From Euryarchaeota archaeon UBA91 (GTDB lineage Archaea; Thermoplasmatota; Poseidoniia; Poseidoniales; Poseidoniaceae), in contig DAMU01000077.1 in NCBI GenBank assembly GCA_002499705.1, positions 1 to 64,000 of the forward strand: a DNA stretch of 64,000 nt, given 5' to 3'. Shown here one piece after another: positions 34,539-42,822 of this stretch. Every line of letters starts with the position of its first letter. Within the stretch, counting starts at the first letter, position 1. The translations under genes and the position numbers were made by a program. Under the pieces are notes generated by a model. That model was given only the letters and a program-made list of their open reading frames with translations. It was not told where the DNA came from and did no database searches.

Positions 34539-36239
34539 GTGCCTGGAGTGAGTGTTGTATCTCGTGACTGGGATGAAGTTGCAGAGAGTCATTCAACTTC
34601 TTCCCATCCGATGGGGACAAGTGCTCATGACCAATACCTGCACGAACCATTACGTGGCTGGCATGCCTTTTCTGCAACCTTTCGAGTGATGTTCAAGGAA
34701 GAAGGAAGAAAGAGTTTGGAGTTTGCCAAAAAACGTCAGATGGTACTTTTCCCGTTGCTCCTCACCCTCGTGACTGCAATCACGACTATTGGACTGCAAT
34801 TTCTTGTTGGAGATTCTTCCGCTCAAGTTTCTGACCTTGAATCGAAAACATTCACTTGGCAAGAACTGCGTTTTGCACTTCACCTGCCCTTACTGATGTT
34901 CAGTCTCGGAATGGGGACGTTTGCTTTCATGGGCCATGATGCCATTGTTCACAGAGCAGGTACGAAAAACTACCTTTTGGCTGCTCCGGCACTGCAGCCA
35001 TTACCGAACTCAGTGGCTCATTTTGCATACTTTGTCAAAGATCTTTGCTTCTATGTCATGCTCATTCTCTCTCCAGTTGTGGCTGGTATGGCTGTAGGAA
35101 TCATGCTCGAAGCAGTTGCTGGAATTTCCACACCCTTGGAATGGACAAGCCTACCTTGGACTTGGCTTGCTATGATTATCACTCTTGGACAGGGGCTCGC
35201 TATCGCCTTTTTAGCCTCCGCTCTATGGATGCGAGGGCGTCCATATACCATCATTGGCCCGGTTCTGGTTGTTGCTCTGGGAGTCTCAATTGGAATAGGG
35301 GTATTTGAGATTGAAACAATGCTTTGGGGCTTAGGCGTTCAGAGTTCACAGAACCTTTTCTACGCTGCACTTGCACTCTTCGCTAGCCTCGGTGTCGGGA
35401 TGTTTTCATCCGCATTAATTATCGATGATTTTGATGTTTCTGTCGTTGAACGAGCAGAACTTTTCACTCCGATATACAATCGATTGGGATTCCTTGGCAA
35501 AGGTGAAATCCGGTTAATTGTAGCAAAGGAATTTGTCGATTTAATTCGTTCTGGTTCGATAAAAAAGATGACGGTCTCCTATGCGATTCCCCTCTTAGTA
35601 CTCCTTGGAATGGCTTGGCTAGTCGATTTTGCAGAGGCTCCTATTCCTATCAATCTTCTCTCGTATGCACCATTCCTCGGATTTTTCGGATTCAACTTCT
35701 ATTCTTGGCTCACCATTTTGGATTCTCCCGAGTTTATGAATGGCTTACCACTGAGAGTTCCTCAACTTATTCGGGCAAAAGTCGTGGTTTATTTCCTTGC
35801 CACTTCTTGGATATCTCTAATTTTTATTGTCCTCATGGCATGGCGACTGGATGAGTGGGGAGCGTTACCTACAAGCATCATTGTCATGTTTGCAAATTCC
35901 ATTTACATTGTCGCTCTCACTGCCTTCTTAATGGGGTTACGACCCAATAAAGCTATTTTTGATGCTTCGATTATGATCTGGTTTTGGATAGGAACCGTCA
36001 TCCCCTTACTGATGTTGTTCTTACTTTCATTTACTCAAGGAGACGTTTCCTTGTATGGAAATTGGTGGGAAAGGGCGTCTCAAGAAGGATTGGCTGCTAC
36101 CGCTTCAATGTATGATCAAAGCATGGTTGAGCAAGGCTACAAAGGAATGATTGCAATTTCTGTGGGATTGATTTTCGCATCTGGTTTACTGTGGAAGTTG
36201 ATGGATCGCCGATGGGGACGAGCAGAGTTTTCAAATTGA
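34539..36239 (+). CDS. ABC transporter permease with about 12 membrane helices
   Basis: A 566-residue integral membrane protein, the partner of the ATPase gene that ends at 34536. The GTG start at 34539 follows GAGGAGGAG, a strong ribosome site overlapping the upstream stop. After a cytoplasmic N-terminus of about 65 residues, helices begin at VLFPLLLTLVTAITTIGLQF and continue in two bundles separated by a cytoplasmic loop (RAELFTPIYNRLGFLGKGEIR, then KEFVDLIRSG). The last helices surround residues 440-545. The two-bundle layout fits large archaeal ABC-2-like exporters. The substrate cannot be read. Confidence 0.8.
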   Translation: MPGVSVVSRDWDEVAESHSTSSHPMGTSAHDQYLHEPLRGWHAFSATFRVMFKEEGRKSLEFAKKRQMVLFPLLLTLVTAITTIGLQFLVGDSSAQVSDLESKTFTWQELRFALHLPLLMFSLGMGTFAFMGHDAIVHRAGTKNYLLAAPALQPLPNSVAHFAYFVKDLCFYVMLILSPVVAGMAVGIMLEAVAGISTPLEWTSLPWTWLAMIITLGQGLAIAFLASALWMRGRPYTIIGPVLVVALGVSIGIGVFEIETMLWGLGVQSSQNLFYAALALFASLGVGMFSSALIIDDFDVSVVERAELFTPIYNRLGFLGKGEIRLIVAKEFVDLIRSGSIKKMTVSYAIPLLVLLGMAWLVDFAEAPIPINLLSYAPFLGFFGFNFYSWLTILDSPEFMNGLPLRVPQLIRAKVVVYFLATSWISLIFIVLMAWRLDEWGALPTSIIVMFANSIYIVALTAFLMGLRPNKAIFDASIMIWFWIGTVIPLLMLFLLSFTQGDVSLYGNWWERASQEGLAATASMYDQSMVEQGYKGMIAISVGLIFASGLLWKLMDRRWGRAEFSN

Positions 36240-36269
36240 ATCAGATTCCATTCTTTGTGAGGTATCTTG

Positions 36270-36854
36270 ATGAGCGTTCGGCTCCGCCCTTCAAGCATGG
36301 CCCGAGTCGTTGCAGTATGCGGTATGCCGGGCTCTGGTAAGGGAGAGTTTGCCCAAGTTCTCACCGAAAACAAAATTCCAGTTCTTTCTATGGGCGACAT
36401 GGTTCGTGCTGAAGTCCGACGCTTAGAACTGGAGGAAAGTCCAGGTATTTTCGGAGAGATTGCTGCTCAATTACGCACACTGCATGGAGAAGATGTACTG
36501 GCTGTGCGGTTAGCAGACGCTGTAGATACACACTTGGAATCGAATTCACTTGTTTTAATCGAAGGAATGCGGGGTACGGCTGAACGAATCGTGTTTGAAA
36601 ATCGATGGGGTGAAAATTTCTTTTCCGTAGCAGTGGTTGCATCTCCTGATGTTCGGTTCACTCGGATTCAAAATCGTGGACGATCAGAAGACGGCGACTT
36701 AAACGCATTTGAGGTTCGAGATGCCCGTGAACGTGGATGGGGGCTGGAAGAAATTATCAAAGAATCAAATTTTATTATCGACAATAATGTCGAACTTGAC
36801 ACCTTTCGCAACTCATGCCATGCTTGGCTTGAATCTTTCACAAACCAAGAATAA
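36270..36854 (+). CDS. UPF0200-type P-loop nucleotide kinase (dephospho-CoA-kinase/adenylate-kinase-like)
   Basis: A 194-residue small kinase-fold protein of the archaeal UPF0200 type. The P-loop GMPGSGKGEF is near residues 18-27. MGDMVRAEVRRLELE follows, as in the nucleoside-monophosphate-binding region, then VLIEGMRGTAE (Walker-B-like) and a lid segment RIQNRGRSEDGDLNAFEVRDARERGWG. The C-terminus FIIDNNVELDTFRNSCHAWL matches the dephospho-CoA/NMP kinase tail. The substrate of this family is not established to my knowledge. ATG 36270 has GAGGT eight bases upstream; ATG 36297 is an alternative nearer the first strand. Confidence 0.8.
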   Translation: MSVRLRPSSMARVVAVCGMPGSGKGEFAQVLTENKIPVLSMGDMVRAEVRRLELEESPGIFGEIAAQLRTLHGEDVLAVRLADAVDTHLESNSLVLIEGMRGTAERIVFENRWGENFFSVAVVASPDVRFTRIQNRGRSEDGDLNAFEVRDARERGWGLEEIIKESNFIIDNNVELDTFRNSCHAWLESFTNQE

Positions 36855-36915
36855 TCGTTCCCGCTAAAAGGGCGTGAATGGTGAATAATTTTGAGCCGCA
36901 GGGTGGCGGTTTTAG

Positions 36916-36930
36916 GGGTGTTTTTCACCC
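36916..36930. promoter_or_regulatory. Short inverted repeat upstream of the pilus operon
   Basis: GGGTG-TTTTT-CACCC, a perfect 5-bp inverted repeat with a T5 spacer, lies 55 bp before the pilus ATPase ATG. A TATA-like TTATA follows at 36936-36940. It could be an operator, or, with its T run, part of the terminator of the preceding kinase gene. Confidence 0.3.
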
Positions 36931-36985
36931 AAGTGTTATAGTCGGCCATAGCCTGTGATAAATTGCTTCGGCAGAGGGTGCACGT

Positions 36986-38512
36986 ATGGCGAGAAAACAA
37001 AACAAAGGTGGAGGCAAGCGTCAGCGGGCAAAACAACGTGCCCAATACGATGAACTCGACAAGTATCCCGTCATGCCTCCGCACGCTTTTGCACGCATTG
37101 TTCGTGACAAGCAAACTTTGAACATTATTTACCAAATTATTGAGCCTCCAATGACGAAAAAGGAACAAGAATATCGTGACGAAATTCTCGATATTTTTAT
37201 TCGTTCGCTGACGGCAAATATTGAAGAAATCGATGCCAATCCTGAAGCATATATCCGCACAGCAATGGATAAGGTCATCAAATCATACGGCATGAAAATT
37301 AATAAAAAATCAAAATCGAAGATTTTCTACTATCTGCGCCGTGACTTGATTGGATACGGTCAAATGGATGTCCTGATGAACGACATTAACGTCGAAGATA
37401 TCTCTTTGGATGGAACTGGTGTACCTATTTTCGCCTATCATCGAAAGTTTGAATCGGTCGAAACAACATGTGTCTGGAATACCGATGATGAATTAGAATC
37501 GTATGTTATCAAACTCGCTCAACGCTGTGGCAAGCACATATCGGTTGCTGACCCACTGCTTGACGCTACACTCATGGATGGTTCAAGAATTGTCATGAAA
37601 CTTGGCCATGAGATTTCCACACGTGGTTCGGCCTTCTGTATTCGACGATTTAAGGACGATCCGTTTTCCCCTGCGGACATCGTTGCGTTCCGAACAATGT
37701 CTTCTCTCATGGTTGCTTACCTTTGGATTGGATTCCAAAATGAAGTACCTATGCTGTTTGTCGGAGGAACTGCTTCCGGTAAGACGACAACTCTGAACGC
37801 GATGTGTATTTTTATTCCATGGCAGATGAAGATTGTCTCCATTGAATCAACTCGTGAAGTCAACATTCCTCAACCAAACTGGGTTCCAGGTTTAACGCGG
37901 CAAGGTTTCGGTGGAGAATCAACCGAAGGTGTCATTGGTGAGTTCGAGTTGCTCAAAGCAGCACTTCGTGAACGGCCTGAATACATTATTGTCGGTGAAA
38001 TTCGTGGTGCAGAAGCTTATGTTCTGTTCCAAGCGATGGCGACAGGTCACTGTGCATATTCAACTGTCCACGCTGACTCTGTTCCTTCGCTGGTCCACCG
38101 ATTGGAAAACAAACCAATTGATATCCCGCGTGTTCTTTTGCCAGCATTGGAAGCATGTGCGATTCAAATTCAAACCCGTATCAATGGAAAGCGTGTTCGT
38201 AGAACCAAGCAACTGGTCGAGATTGTTGGAATTGATCCGAACTCACTGGAAATTATCACCAATGAAGTATTCCGTTGGGACGTAAATACAGATGACTTCA
38301 TCTTTAGCGGTAAATCCTATGTTTTGGAAAAAATCATGGTCAAACTCAATTATTCACAAGACGATATGCGTCGTGAATTACGAACACGCAAGCGCATCTT
38401 GGAATGGATGGTCTTGAATGATATACGAAAAGCAGACCAAGTGTCTCAAATTGTCACAGAATATTATGTGCGACCAACTGAAATTTTAGCACGTGTTGAC
38501 GGACTTCGTTGA
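36986..38512 (+). CDS. Archaeal pilus/archaellum secretion ATPase (TadA/ArlI/PilB family)
   Basis: A 508-residue hexameric secretion ATPase that drives pilin assembly at the cytoplasmic membrane. After a basic N-terminus (ARKQNKGGGKRQRAKQRAQ) comes an all-helical N-domain, then YGQMDVLMNDINVEDISLDG, the strand cluster typical of ArlI/TadA, and RGSAFCIRRFKDDPFSP. Walker A is GGTASGKTTT near residue 259, the Asp box surrounds SIESTREV, Walker B is YIIVGEIRGAEAYVLFQAMATGH, and the His box is STVHADS. GAGGGTG lies five bases before the ATG. First gene of a five-gene operon with two platform proteins and two pilin-like proteins. Confidence 0.93.
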   Translation: MARKQNKGGGKRQRAKQRAQYDELDKYPVMPPHAFARIVRDKQTLNIIYQIIEPPMTKKEQEYRDEILDIFIRSLTANIEEIDANPEAYIRTAMDKVIKSYGMKINKKSKSKIFYYLRRDLIGYGQMDVLMNDINVEDISLDGTGVPIFAYHRKFESVETTCVWNTDDELESYVIKLAQRCGKHISVADPLLDATLMDGSRIVMKLGHEISTRGSAFCIRRFKDDPFSPADIVAFRTMSSLMVAYLWIGFQNEVPMLFVGGTASGKTTTLNAMCIFIPWQMKIVSIESTREVNIPQPNWVPGLTRQGFGGESTEGVIGEFELLKAALRERPEYIIVGEIRGAEAYVLFQAMATGHCAYSTVHADSVPSLVHRLENKPIDIPRVLLPALEACAIQIQTRINGKRVRRTKQLVEIVGIDPNSLEIITNEVFRWDVNTDDFIFSGKSYVLEKIMVKLNYSQDDMRRELRTRKRILEWMVLNDIRKADQVSQIVTEYYVRPTEILARVDGLR

Positions 38513-38534
38513 AAGCAATACATGAGGTGATTCG

Positions 38535-39554
38535 ATGGACTTGACCACATGGCAGAGGATTTGTAATCGCATCCTCGGTCGTTTGCTGCGTAAACGTGCA
38601 CGCCGTGACAAAGAATTGTCTGAAAGCCTTGTCAAAGGTTCGATGCCAATGATGCCAGAGGTTTATCTTGCCACTGCAATCATGACCACGATTGCCATTA
38701 CCCTCATATCTTGGGCTTTTGTTTCTTTATTCTTTATTCCAGACATTGGCATAATTGCTTACTGGGAGGGCATCCAAGATGCATCAACCGTGAACTATTG
38801 CTTTGAATGGGAATATTGGAATCAAGATTTAATCGACCCTTCTAAACCGGGTAATGGCTGTGATGGTTTCGCATACCAGGTGTTCCCTCCATTCCTCAAA
38901 GTGCTCATCGTTGCTCTTGGAGGATTGATCATTCCTTACTTCGCATTCAATTACAACAAAAATGGTGCAAAGCGAGAAGCAAAGCGACGTGGAGATATGA
39001 TTGAGAAATACCTTCCTTACGCTGCATCATACACCGCAGCAATGTCTGCAGCAAATGCAACACCTTCGAAGATTTTTAGGTCGCTTGCCATGAATAAGGA
39101 AATTTATGGAGACGTTGCAGATGACGCTGCTATGGTCTATCGGGATGTGACTCTTTTGGGTTATGACTTGATTACTGCAATGAAGATGAGTGTTGATCGT
39201 GCAGCGTCCGTTTGGCTTACTGAATTTTTCCAAGGAATGGTTGGAACGCTGACTGCTGGTGGACAACTCAAATTGTATTTCCTTAACCGTGCTGAACACT
39301 ACATGCGTGAAAACAGAACTCGTCTTCAGATGTTCTTAGAATCAATCGCACTGCTCGCCGAATCATACATTGTCGTCGCTGTTGCAATGCCTCTGTTTTT
39401 GATTGTCATGCTTGTCATTATGTTCTGGGTTTCAGGTTCTGGCGCACAGATGTCAGAAGGAATGCTGTATGGAATTGTCTTAGGATTCGTGCCAATGATT
39501 CACATCGCTTATGCGATATTGGTATGGACGAGCAGTAAAGAACAAGAAATGTGA
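38535..39554 (+). CDS. Type II/IV secretion platform protein, first copy (TadB/ArlJ-like, T2SSF domain)
   Basis: A 339-residue membrane protein with a T2SSF cytoplasmic domain. The N-terminus is basic, then come two helices (LATAIMTTIAITLISWAFVSLFF and FLKVLIVALGGLIIPYFAF) flanking an extracellular loop of about 55 residues with two cysteines. The cytoplasmic T2SSF region (residues about 140-260: YAASYTAAMSAANATPSKIFRSLA and WLTEFFQGMVGTLTAGG) docks on the ATPase. Two more helices end the protein. AGGTGA lies five bases before the ATG, and the stop overlaps the next gene's leader. It is the first of two adjacent platform genes. Confidence 0.88.
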   Translation: MDLTTWQRICNRILGRLLRKRARRDKELSESLVKGSMPMMPEVYLATAIMTTIAITLISWAFVSLFFIPDIGIIAYWEGIQDASTVNYCFEWEYWNQDLIDPSKPGNGCDGFAYQVFPPFLKVLIVALGGLIIPYFAFNYNKNGAKREAKRRGDMIEKYLPYAASYTAAMSAANATPSKIFRSLAMNKEIYGDVADDAAMVYRDVTLLGYDLITAMKMSVDRAASVWLTEFFQGMVGTLTAGGQLKLYFLNRAEHYMRENRTRLQMFLESIALLAESYIVVAVAMPLFLIVMLVIMFWVSGSGAQMSEGMLYGIVLGFVPMIHIAYAILVWTSSKEQEM

Positions 39555-39568
39555 AAGGAGGTGAGAAA

Positions 39569-41146
39569 ATGGCGCGTAAAAAGGAGAAAATTACGGTTAA
39601 GTTGGACCTGCCTAAGGACGATTCCACACTCACCAAACTTTACGCAATTCTGTTTGTTTCGATTCTGTTAGGATTGGGTACTGCTACGGTTTGGGCAACA
39701 AATTCAGGATTTATTCCGACCCAAAATGGCGAACCAATGTTTACCAATTTGTATTGTGGACTTACCGCAAAAGATTCTCAAGGAAATTCGATGGGAGAAC
39801 AGTTCAACTCAAATGTCAAACCTGATTATTCCGCTAATCAGTCTTGCTCAATACTTCAAGACGCACCCGATCGAGTGGTTTGGGAAGGAGAAGAATGGAA
39901 CACGTTAACCAAACAAGGGAAAAATTTCGATGTTCCAGGCGTTGACCCCGACCAAACTGGCGGCCTGACAGTCTTGCAACCCTTGTGGGTGAATTGCAGC
40001 GTTTCAGCAGACACACAAACCGATTACGTTGTAGCCATTCGCTCTCAAAGTGGCGAAATCATGGACTCTTACTCCGGCACCACCGATACCGCAAACGATG
40101 ATTGTCAAATTGAAATGGTCAACATTCCACCAGATACCCGCTATGAGTTCATTGTATTTTCAATGGAAGAAGGCAAAAGAATTTCGTCGTTTAATTTCGA
40201 CATGACCGTTCACTACTATGACGGAATTCCCTCGAACATGAACAACAAGTCGTTTTGGCTCGGCCCTGAGGTTGAGTTAGGACCGAAGTCAATTCGTCCA
40301 TTTATCTTCCTCAACTTCTTCGGAATGATGTTCTTTTTCTTCCTATACCCCGCTTCCTTCTACTGGGAACGTGTTGAAAATGCCAAAAACGAAGTCGAGG
40401 AAAAATTCCCTGATTTCCTTCGTGACCTTGCAGAATACTGGAAGGGAGGTCTTTCGATGACTGTGGCGATTCAAACACTGGCCACATCAGAATATGGCGC
40501 ACTGAATGACGAAGTCAAGAAAATGTCTGACCAGTTGAGTTGGGGTATCAAATTTAGCGATGTTATCAAGCAATTTGCTGAGCGAGTTGGAACGCCACTG
40601 GTTCAAAGAGCGATTGCTTTGATTGCTGAAGCAGACCGAGCAGGTGGTAAAATTTCAGACATTCTTGTGACGGCTGCGAACGACTCACGAGAATTGAAAT
40701 TCCTTGAAGGTGAACGGCGAAGAGCTATTGGTTCTTACATTGCGGTTATTTGGACTTCGTACTTCGTTTTCCTCGGCGTGATTGTCACACTCGCAGTTGT
40801 CTTTATTCCGGCTATTGCAGGCTCAAATTCCAGCGGAGAAGAAGGTGGAGACAGTGGAGGTCAAACGATTGGAAACATGACGATTCGGAACATCGACCCC
40901 TTGTTTTTCTTGACGGTTTTCTATTATGGAGTCACCATGCAAGCGGTTGGAAATGGTACCATGGCAGGTTTGATGTCAACCGGTCGGTTCTCAACTGGTT
41001 TCAAGCACTCTGGAATGATGATTCTCGTGTCATTACTGGTGTTTAACTTCCTTGCATTCACACCAAATTTGATTGGAATTACCGAAGTACCTGGACTCAA
41101 TCCATCATCGGGTACATTCATACCTTCTCCGTTATTCTTGGGGTGA
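39569..41146 (+). CDS. Type II/IV secretion platform protein, second copy (TadC/ArlJ-like) with extracellular insert
   Basis: A 525-residue paralogue of the preceding platform protein. The ATG at 39569 follows AAGGAGGTGA, the best ribosome site in the window, so the GTG at 39551 is rejected. After helix 1 (LYAILFVSILLGLGTATVWA) an extracellular domain of about 180 residues holds three or more cysteines. Helix 2 (PFIFLNFFGMMFFFFLYPASF) leads to the T2SSF domain: FPDFLRDLAEYWKGGLSMTVA, EVKKMSDQLSWGIKFSDVIKQFAE and ALIAEADRAGGKISDIL. Three further helices end the protein. The ectodomain may contact the pilus base. Fourth-to-fifth operon partners follow directly. Confidence 0.9.
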   Translation: MARKKEKITVKLDLPKDDSTLTKLYAILFVSILLGLGTATVWATNSGFIPTQNGEPMFTNLYCGLTAKDSQGNSMGEQFNSNVKPDYSANQSCSILQDAPDRVVWEGEEWNTLTKQGKNFDVPGVDPDQTGGLTVLQPLWVNCSVSADTQTDYVVAIRSQSGEIMDSYSGTTDTANDDCQIEMVNIPPDTRYEFIVFSMEEGKRISSFNFDMTVHYYDGIPSNMNNKSFWLGPEVELGPKSIRPFIFLNFFGMMFFFFLYPASFYWERVENAKNEVEEKFPDFLRDLAEYWKGGLSMTVAIQTLATSEYGALNDEVKKMSDQLSWGIKFSDVIKQFAERVGTPLVQRAIALIAEADRAGGKISDILVTAANDSRELKFLEGERRRAIGSYIAVIWTSYFVFLGVIVTLAVVFIPAIAGSNSSGEEGGDSGGQTIGNMTIRNIDPLFFLTVFYYGVTMQAVGNGTMAGLMSTGRFSTGFKHSGMMILVSLLVFNFLAFTPNLIGITEVPGLNPSSGTFIPSPLFLG

Positions 41147-41150
41147 TTGA

Positions 41151-41591
41151 ATGCGTCATGATGAAGATGCTCAGGTTCACATCCTTGAGATGCTGACACT
41201 GTTTTGGCTGTTCTTCATGTCGGCGACCTTTCTCATCCGGATACACGTCCCGGATGCACCCAGCGTCGCTCATGATGCTGCATTGGAAATTACGGGAGAC
41301 GATGCATTTCGATATGGACTGAGTTTAGAGGCTGAAGTCTCTGGTGAAAATCGGTTGAGTGAGTTGTTACAGAATGGTGAACTTGACGAAGCTTGTTTCC
41401 TATTACAAAATCAAATTGCCGCTGGAAAAGAAGCAAACTGCTGGTTAGCACAAAACAGTGGGACATCTGTACCTTACGGCAACACTGGAACTCCGGCTGG
41501 AGAAACGGTAACCGTACACCACCTGCTGGCAATCGATGAAAATTCATGGACAGTCACACTCGATGTTTGGAATCGAGGAGGTGGTGCTTGA
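41151..41591 (+). CDS. Small pilin-like membrane protein of the pilus operon (first)
   Basis: A 146-residue protein with one N-terminal hydrophobic helix (LTLFWLFFMSATFLI) preceded by DEDAQVHILEM, then an extracellular domain of about 110 residues with two cysteines. A Q-x-H-x-L-E motif just before the helix recalls small pseudopilin-like proteins encoded in archaeal pilus loci. There is no canonical class III cleavage site. Position four bases after the second platform gene, with overlap to the next gene, argues it is a structural or priming component of the same pilus. Family assignment is by pattern only. Confidence 0.65.
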   Translation: MRHDEDAQVHILEMLTLFWLFFMSATFLIRIHVPDAPSVAHDAALEITGDDAFRYGLSLEAEVSGENRLSELLQNGELDEACFLLQNQIAAGKEANCWLAQNSGTSVPYGNTGTPAGETVTVHHLLAIDENSWTVTLDVWNRGGGA

Positions 41592-42040
41592 TGTATATGC
41601 AAACCCGCCACTCAAATGAAGACCGAGATGCTGGGCAAATGCTTCTGGCAACTGGCGTTGTTCTGTTGATGTCTTTACTTTCCATGGCTATTTTTGGCGT
41701 AAAGGTTGCTGGTTTAACGATGCCCTATGAAACTGCATCTGATGGAGTATTGGTGGCTTCTTTGGAGGCGGTCGACGCAATTCCCGAACTGACTGAAGCA
41801 CGTACACAATTGTGGATCGATGGCGGACTTGAACCTCTTGAGGCTGGTGAAACAGCCTATCAAAGCGTCCATGATGACTTACTCCACCATGGTGAGTTGC
41901 GCGGTATTGAAATTAAAATCATCAATATGCAAGTCAACGAAACATCTGCCACAACACTTCATTTTACGGGTGAATTAGGAATATCAGATGGTTCAGCAAT
42001 GCTGACCACTTTGATTAGTTTCGATGTCGTTCATGCTTAA
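41591..42040 (+). CDS. Small pilin-like membrane protein of the pilus operon (second)
   Basis: A 149-residue protein whose ATG overlaps the previous stop (TGATG). The N-terminus MYMQTRHSNEDRDAGQ is followed by a helix (MLLATGVVLLMSLLSMAIFGV) starting right after a G-Q, as in pilin-like proteins of archaeal Tad-type loci. The rest is a soluble acidic beta-rich domain with no cysteine. The length and single N-terminal helix match a minor pilin. It converges with the 2-phosphoglycerate-kinase-like gene, overlapping by four bases. Confidence 0.65.
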   Translation: MYMQTRHSNEDRDAGQMLLATGVVLLMSLLSMAIFGVKVAGLTMPYETASDGVLVASLEAVDAIPELTEARTQLWIDGGLEPLEAGETAYQSVHDDLLHHGELRGIEIKIINMQVNETSATTLHFTGELGISDGSAMLTTLISFDVVHA

Positions 42041-42702
42041 CTACGCTGAACGTGCTCGTTCCAAGCAAGGTCCAACAGATGTTTAATTCGGTCAGTATCT
42101 TTACTCACTCTGGAAAGGTCAACTATGGGCCATGATGCAATTTTAGCTCGTTCAATCAAACCATCTTGAATTGCTCGAATGCGAGGAAAAGCCGCTAAAT
42201 AGCGATCAGCACGACGGAAAGAGTGGGCATCTCTGGAACGAATCATCGAACGATGTCGGTCTTCTTCACCAACAGTCATCACCAAGCCAATCGCAATTCC
42301 TCCGGCTTCACGCCAACTGCGTAACAAGCGTTCACTCGGATTGATGTGGACTCCTTCGATTAACAAATCAATACCTTCACGCCGTGCACGGTCAATGGTT
42401 GCAACTATACCTCCTTCAACTGCTTGACAAGTGTCTAACCAATCGATGACTGGTTCTCCTGAACTACCCCTTGAGAAGGATGAGCGATGGAGTGCTGGTT
42501 CCTTTCTATCCTCATCGCATGAACGCATGATTTCTCGAACAGCATCGGTTGAAAGAAGGCGAGCAAAACCAATATCCGCTGCAAGTTGAACTGACGCTGT
42601 AGACTTGCCTGTTCCGGTAGCACCCGCAATGACAAGCAGTCGAGGAGCACGGGCAGCGATGGTGCGAGCAGCGGCATCTGCCAAACCTACCTCTCGAGCC
42701 AT
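42037..42702 (-). CDS. P-loop kinase, 2-phosphoglycerate-kinase-like
   Basis: A 221-residue ATP-dependent kinase. The P-loop is AGATGTGKSTASVQL, followed by ARLLSTDAVREIMRS, a combination shared by archaeal 2-phosphoglycerate kinases and zeta-toxin-like kinases. LLIEGVHINPSERLL matches the acceptor-side motif of the 2PGK group. Family members make 2,3-bisphosphoglycerate on the way to the compatible solute cyclic 2,3-diphosphoglycerate. No cDPG synthetase gene is present here, and the ATP-cone domain found in methanogen enzymes is absent, so the substrate is uncertain. I chose ATG 42702; longer frames would run into the divergent aldehyde dehydrogenase gene. Confidence 0.75.
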   Translation of the reverse strand: MAREVGLADAAARTIAARAPRLLVIAGATGTGKSTASVQLAADIGFARLLSTDAVREIMRSCDEDRKEPALHRSSFSRGSSGEPVIDWLDTCQAVEGGIVATIDRARREGIDLLIEGVHINPSERLLRSWREAGGIAIGLVMTVGEEDRHRSMIRSRDAHSFRRADRYLAAFPRIRAIQDGLIERAKIASWPIVDLSRVSKDTDRIKHLLDLAWNEHVQRS

Positions 42703-42822
42703 ACTGTATGCACAGAGAACTCGCTTCAAGAGTCTTTTTACCTCAAAGGACTGCTTTTCCGTTCTTTGAAACCAAGTCAAGCCAAGCGAATACCTTTGAG
42801 GGGACAGCCCTTGGAGTGGAAT

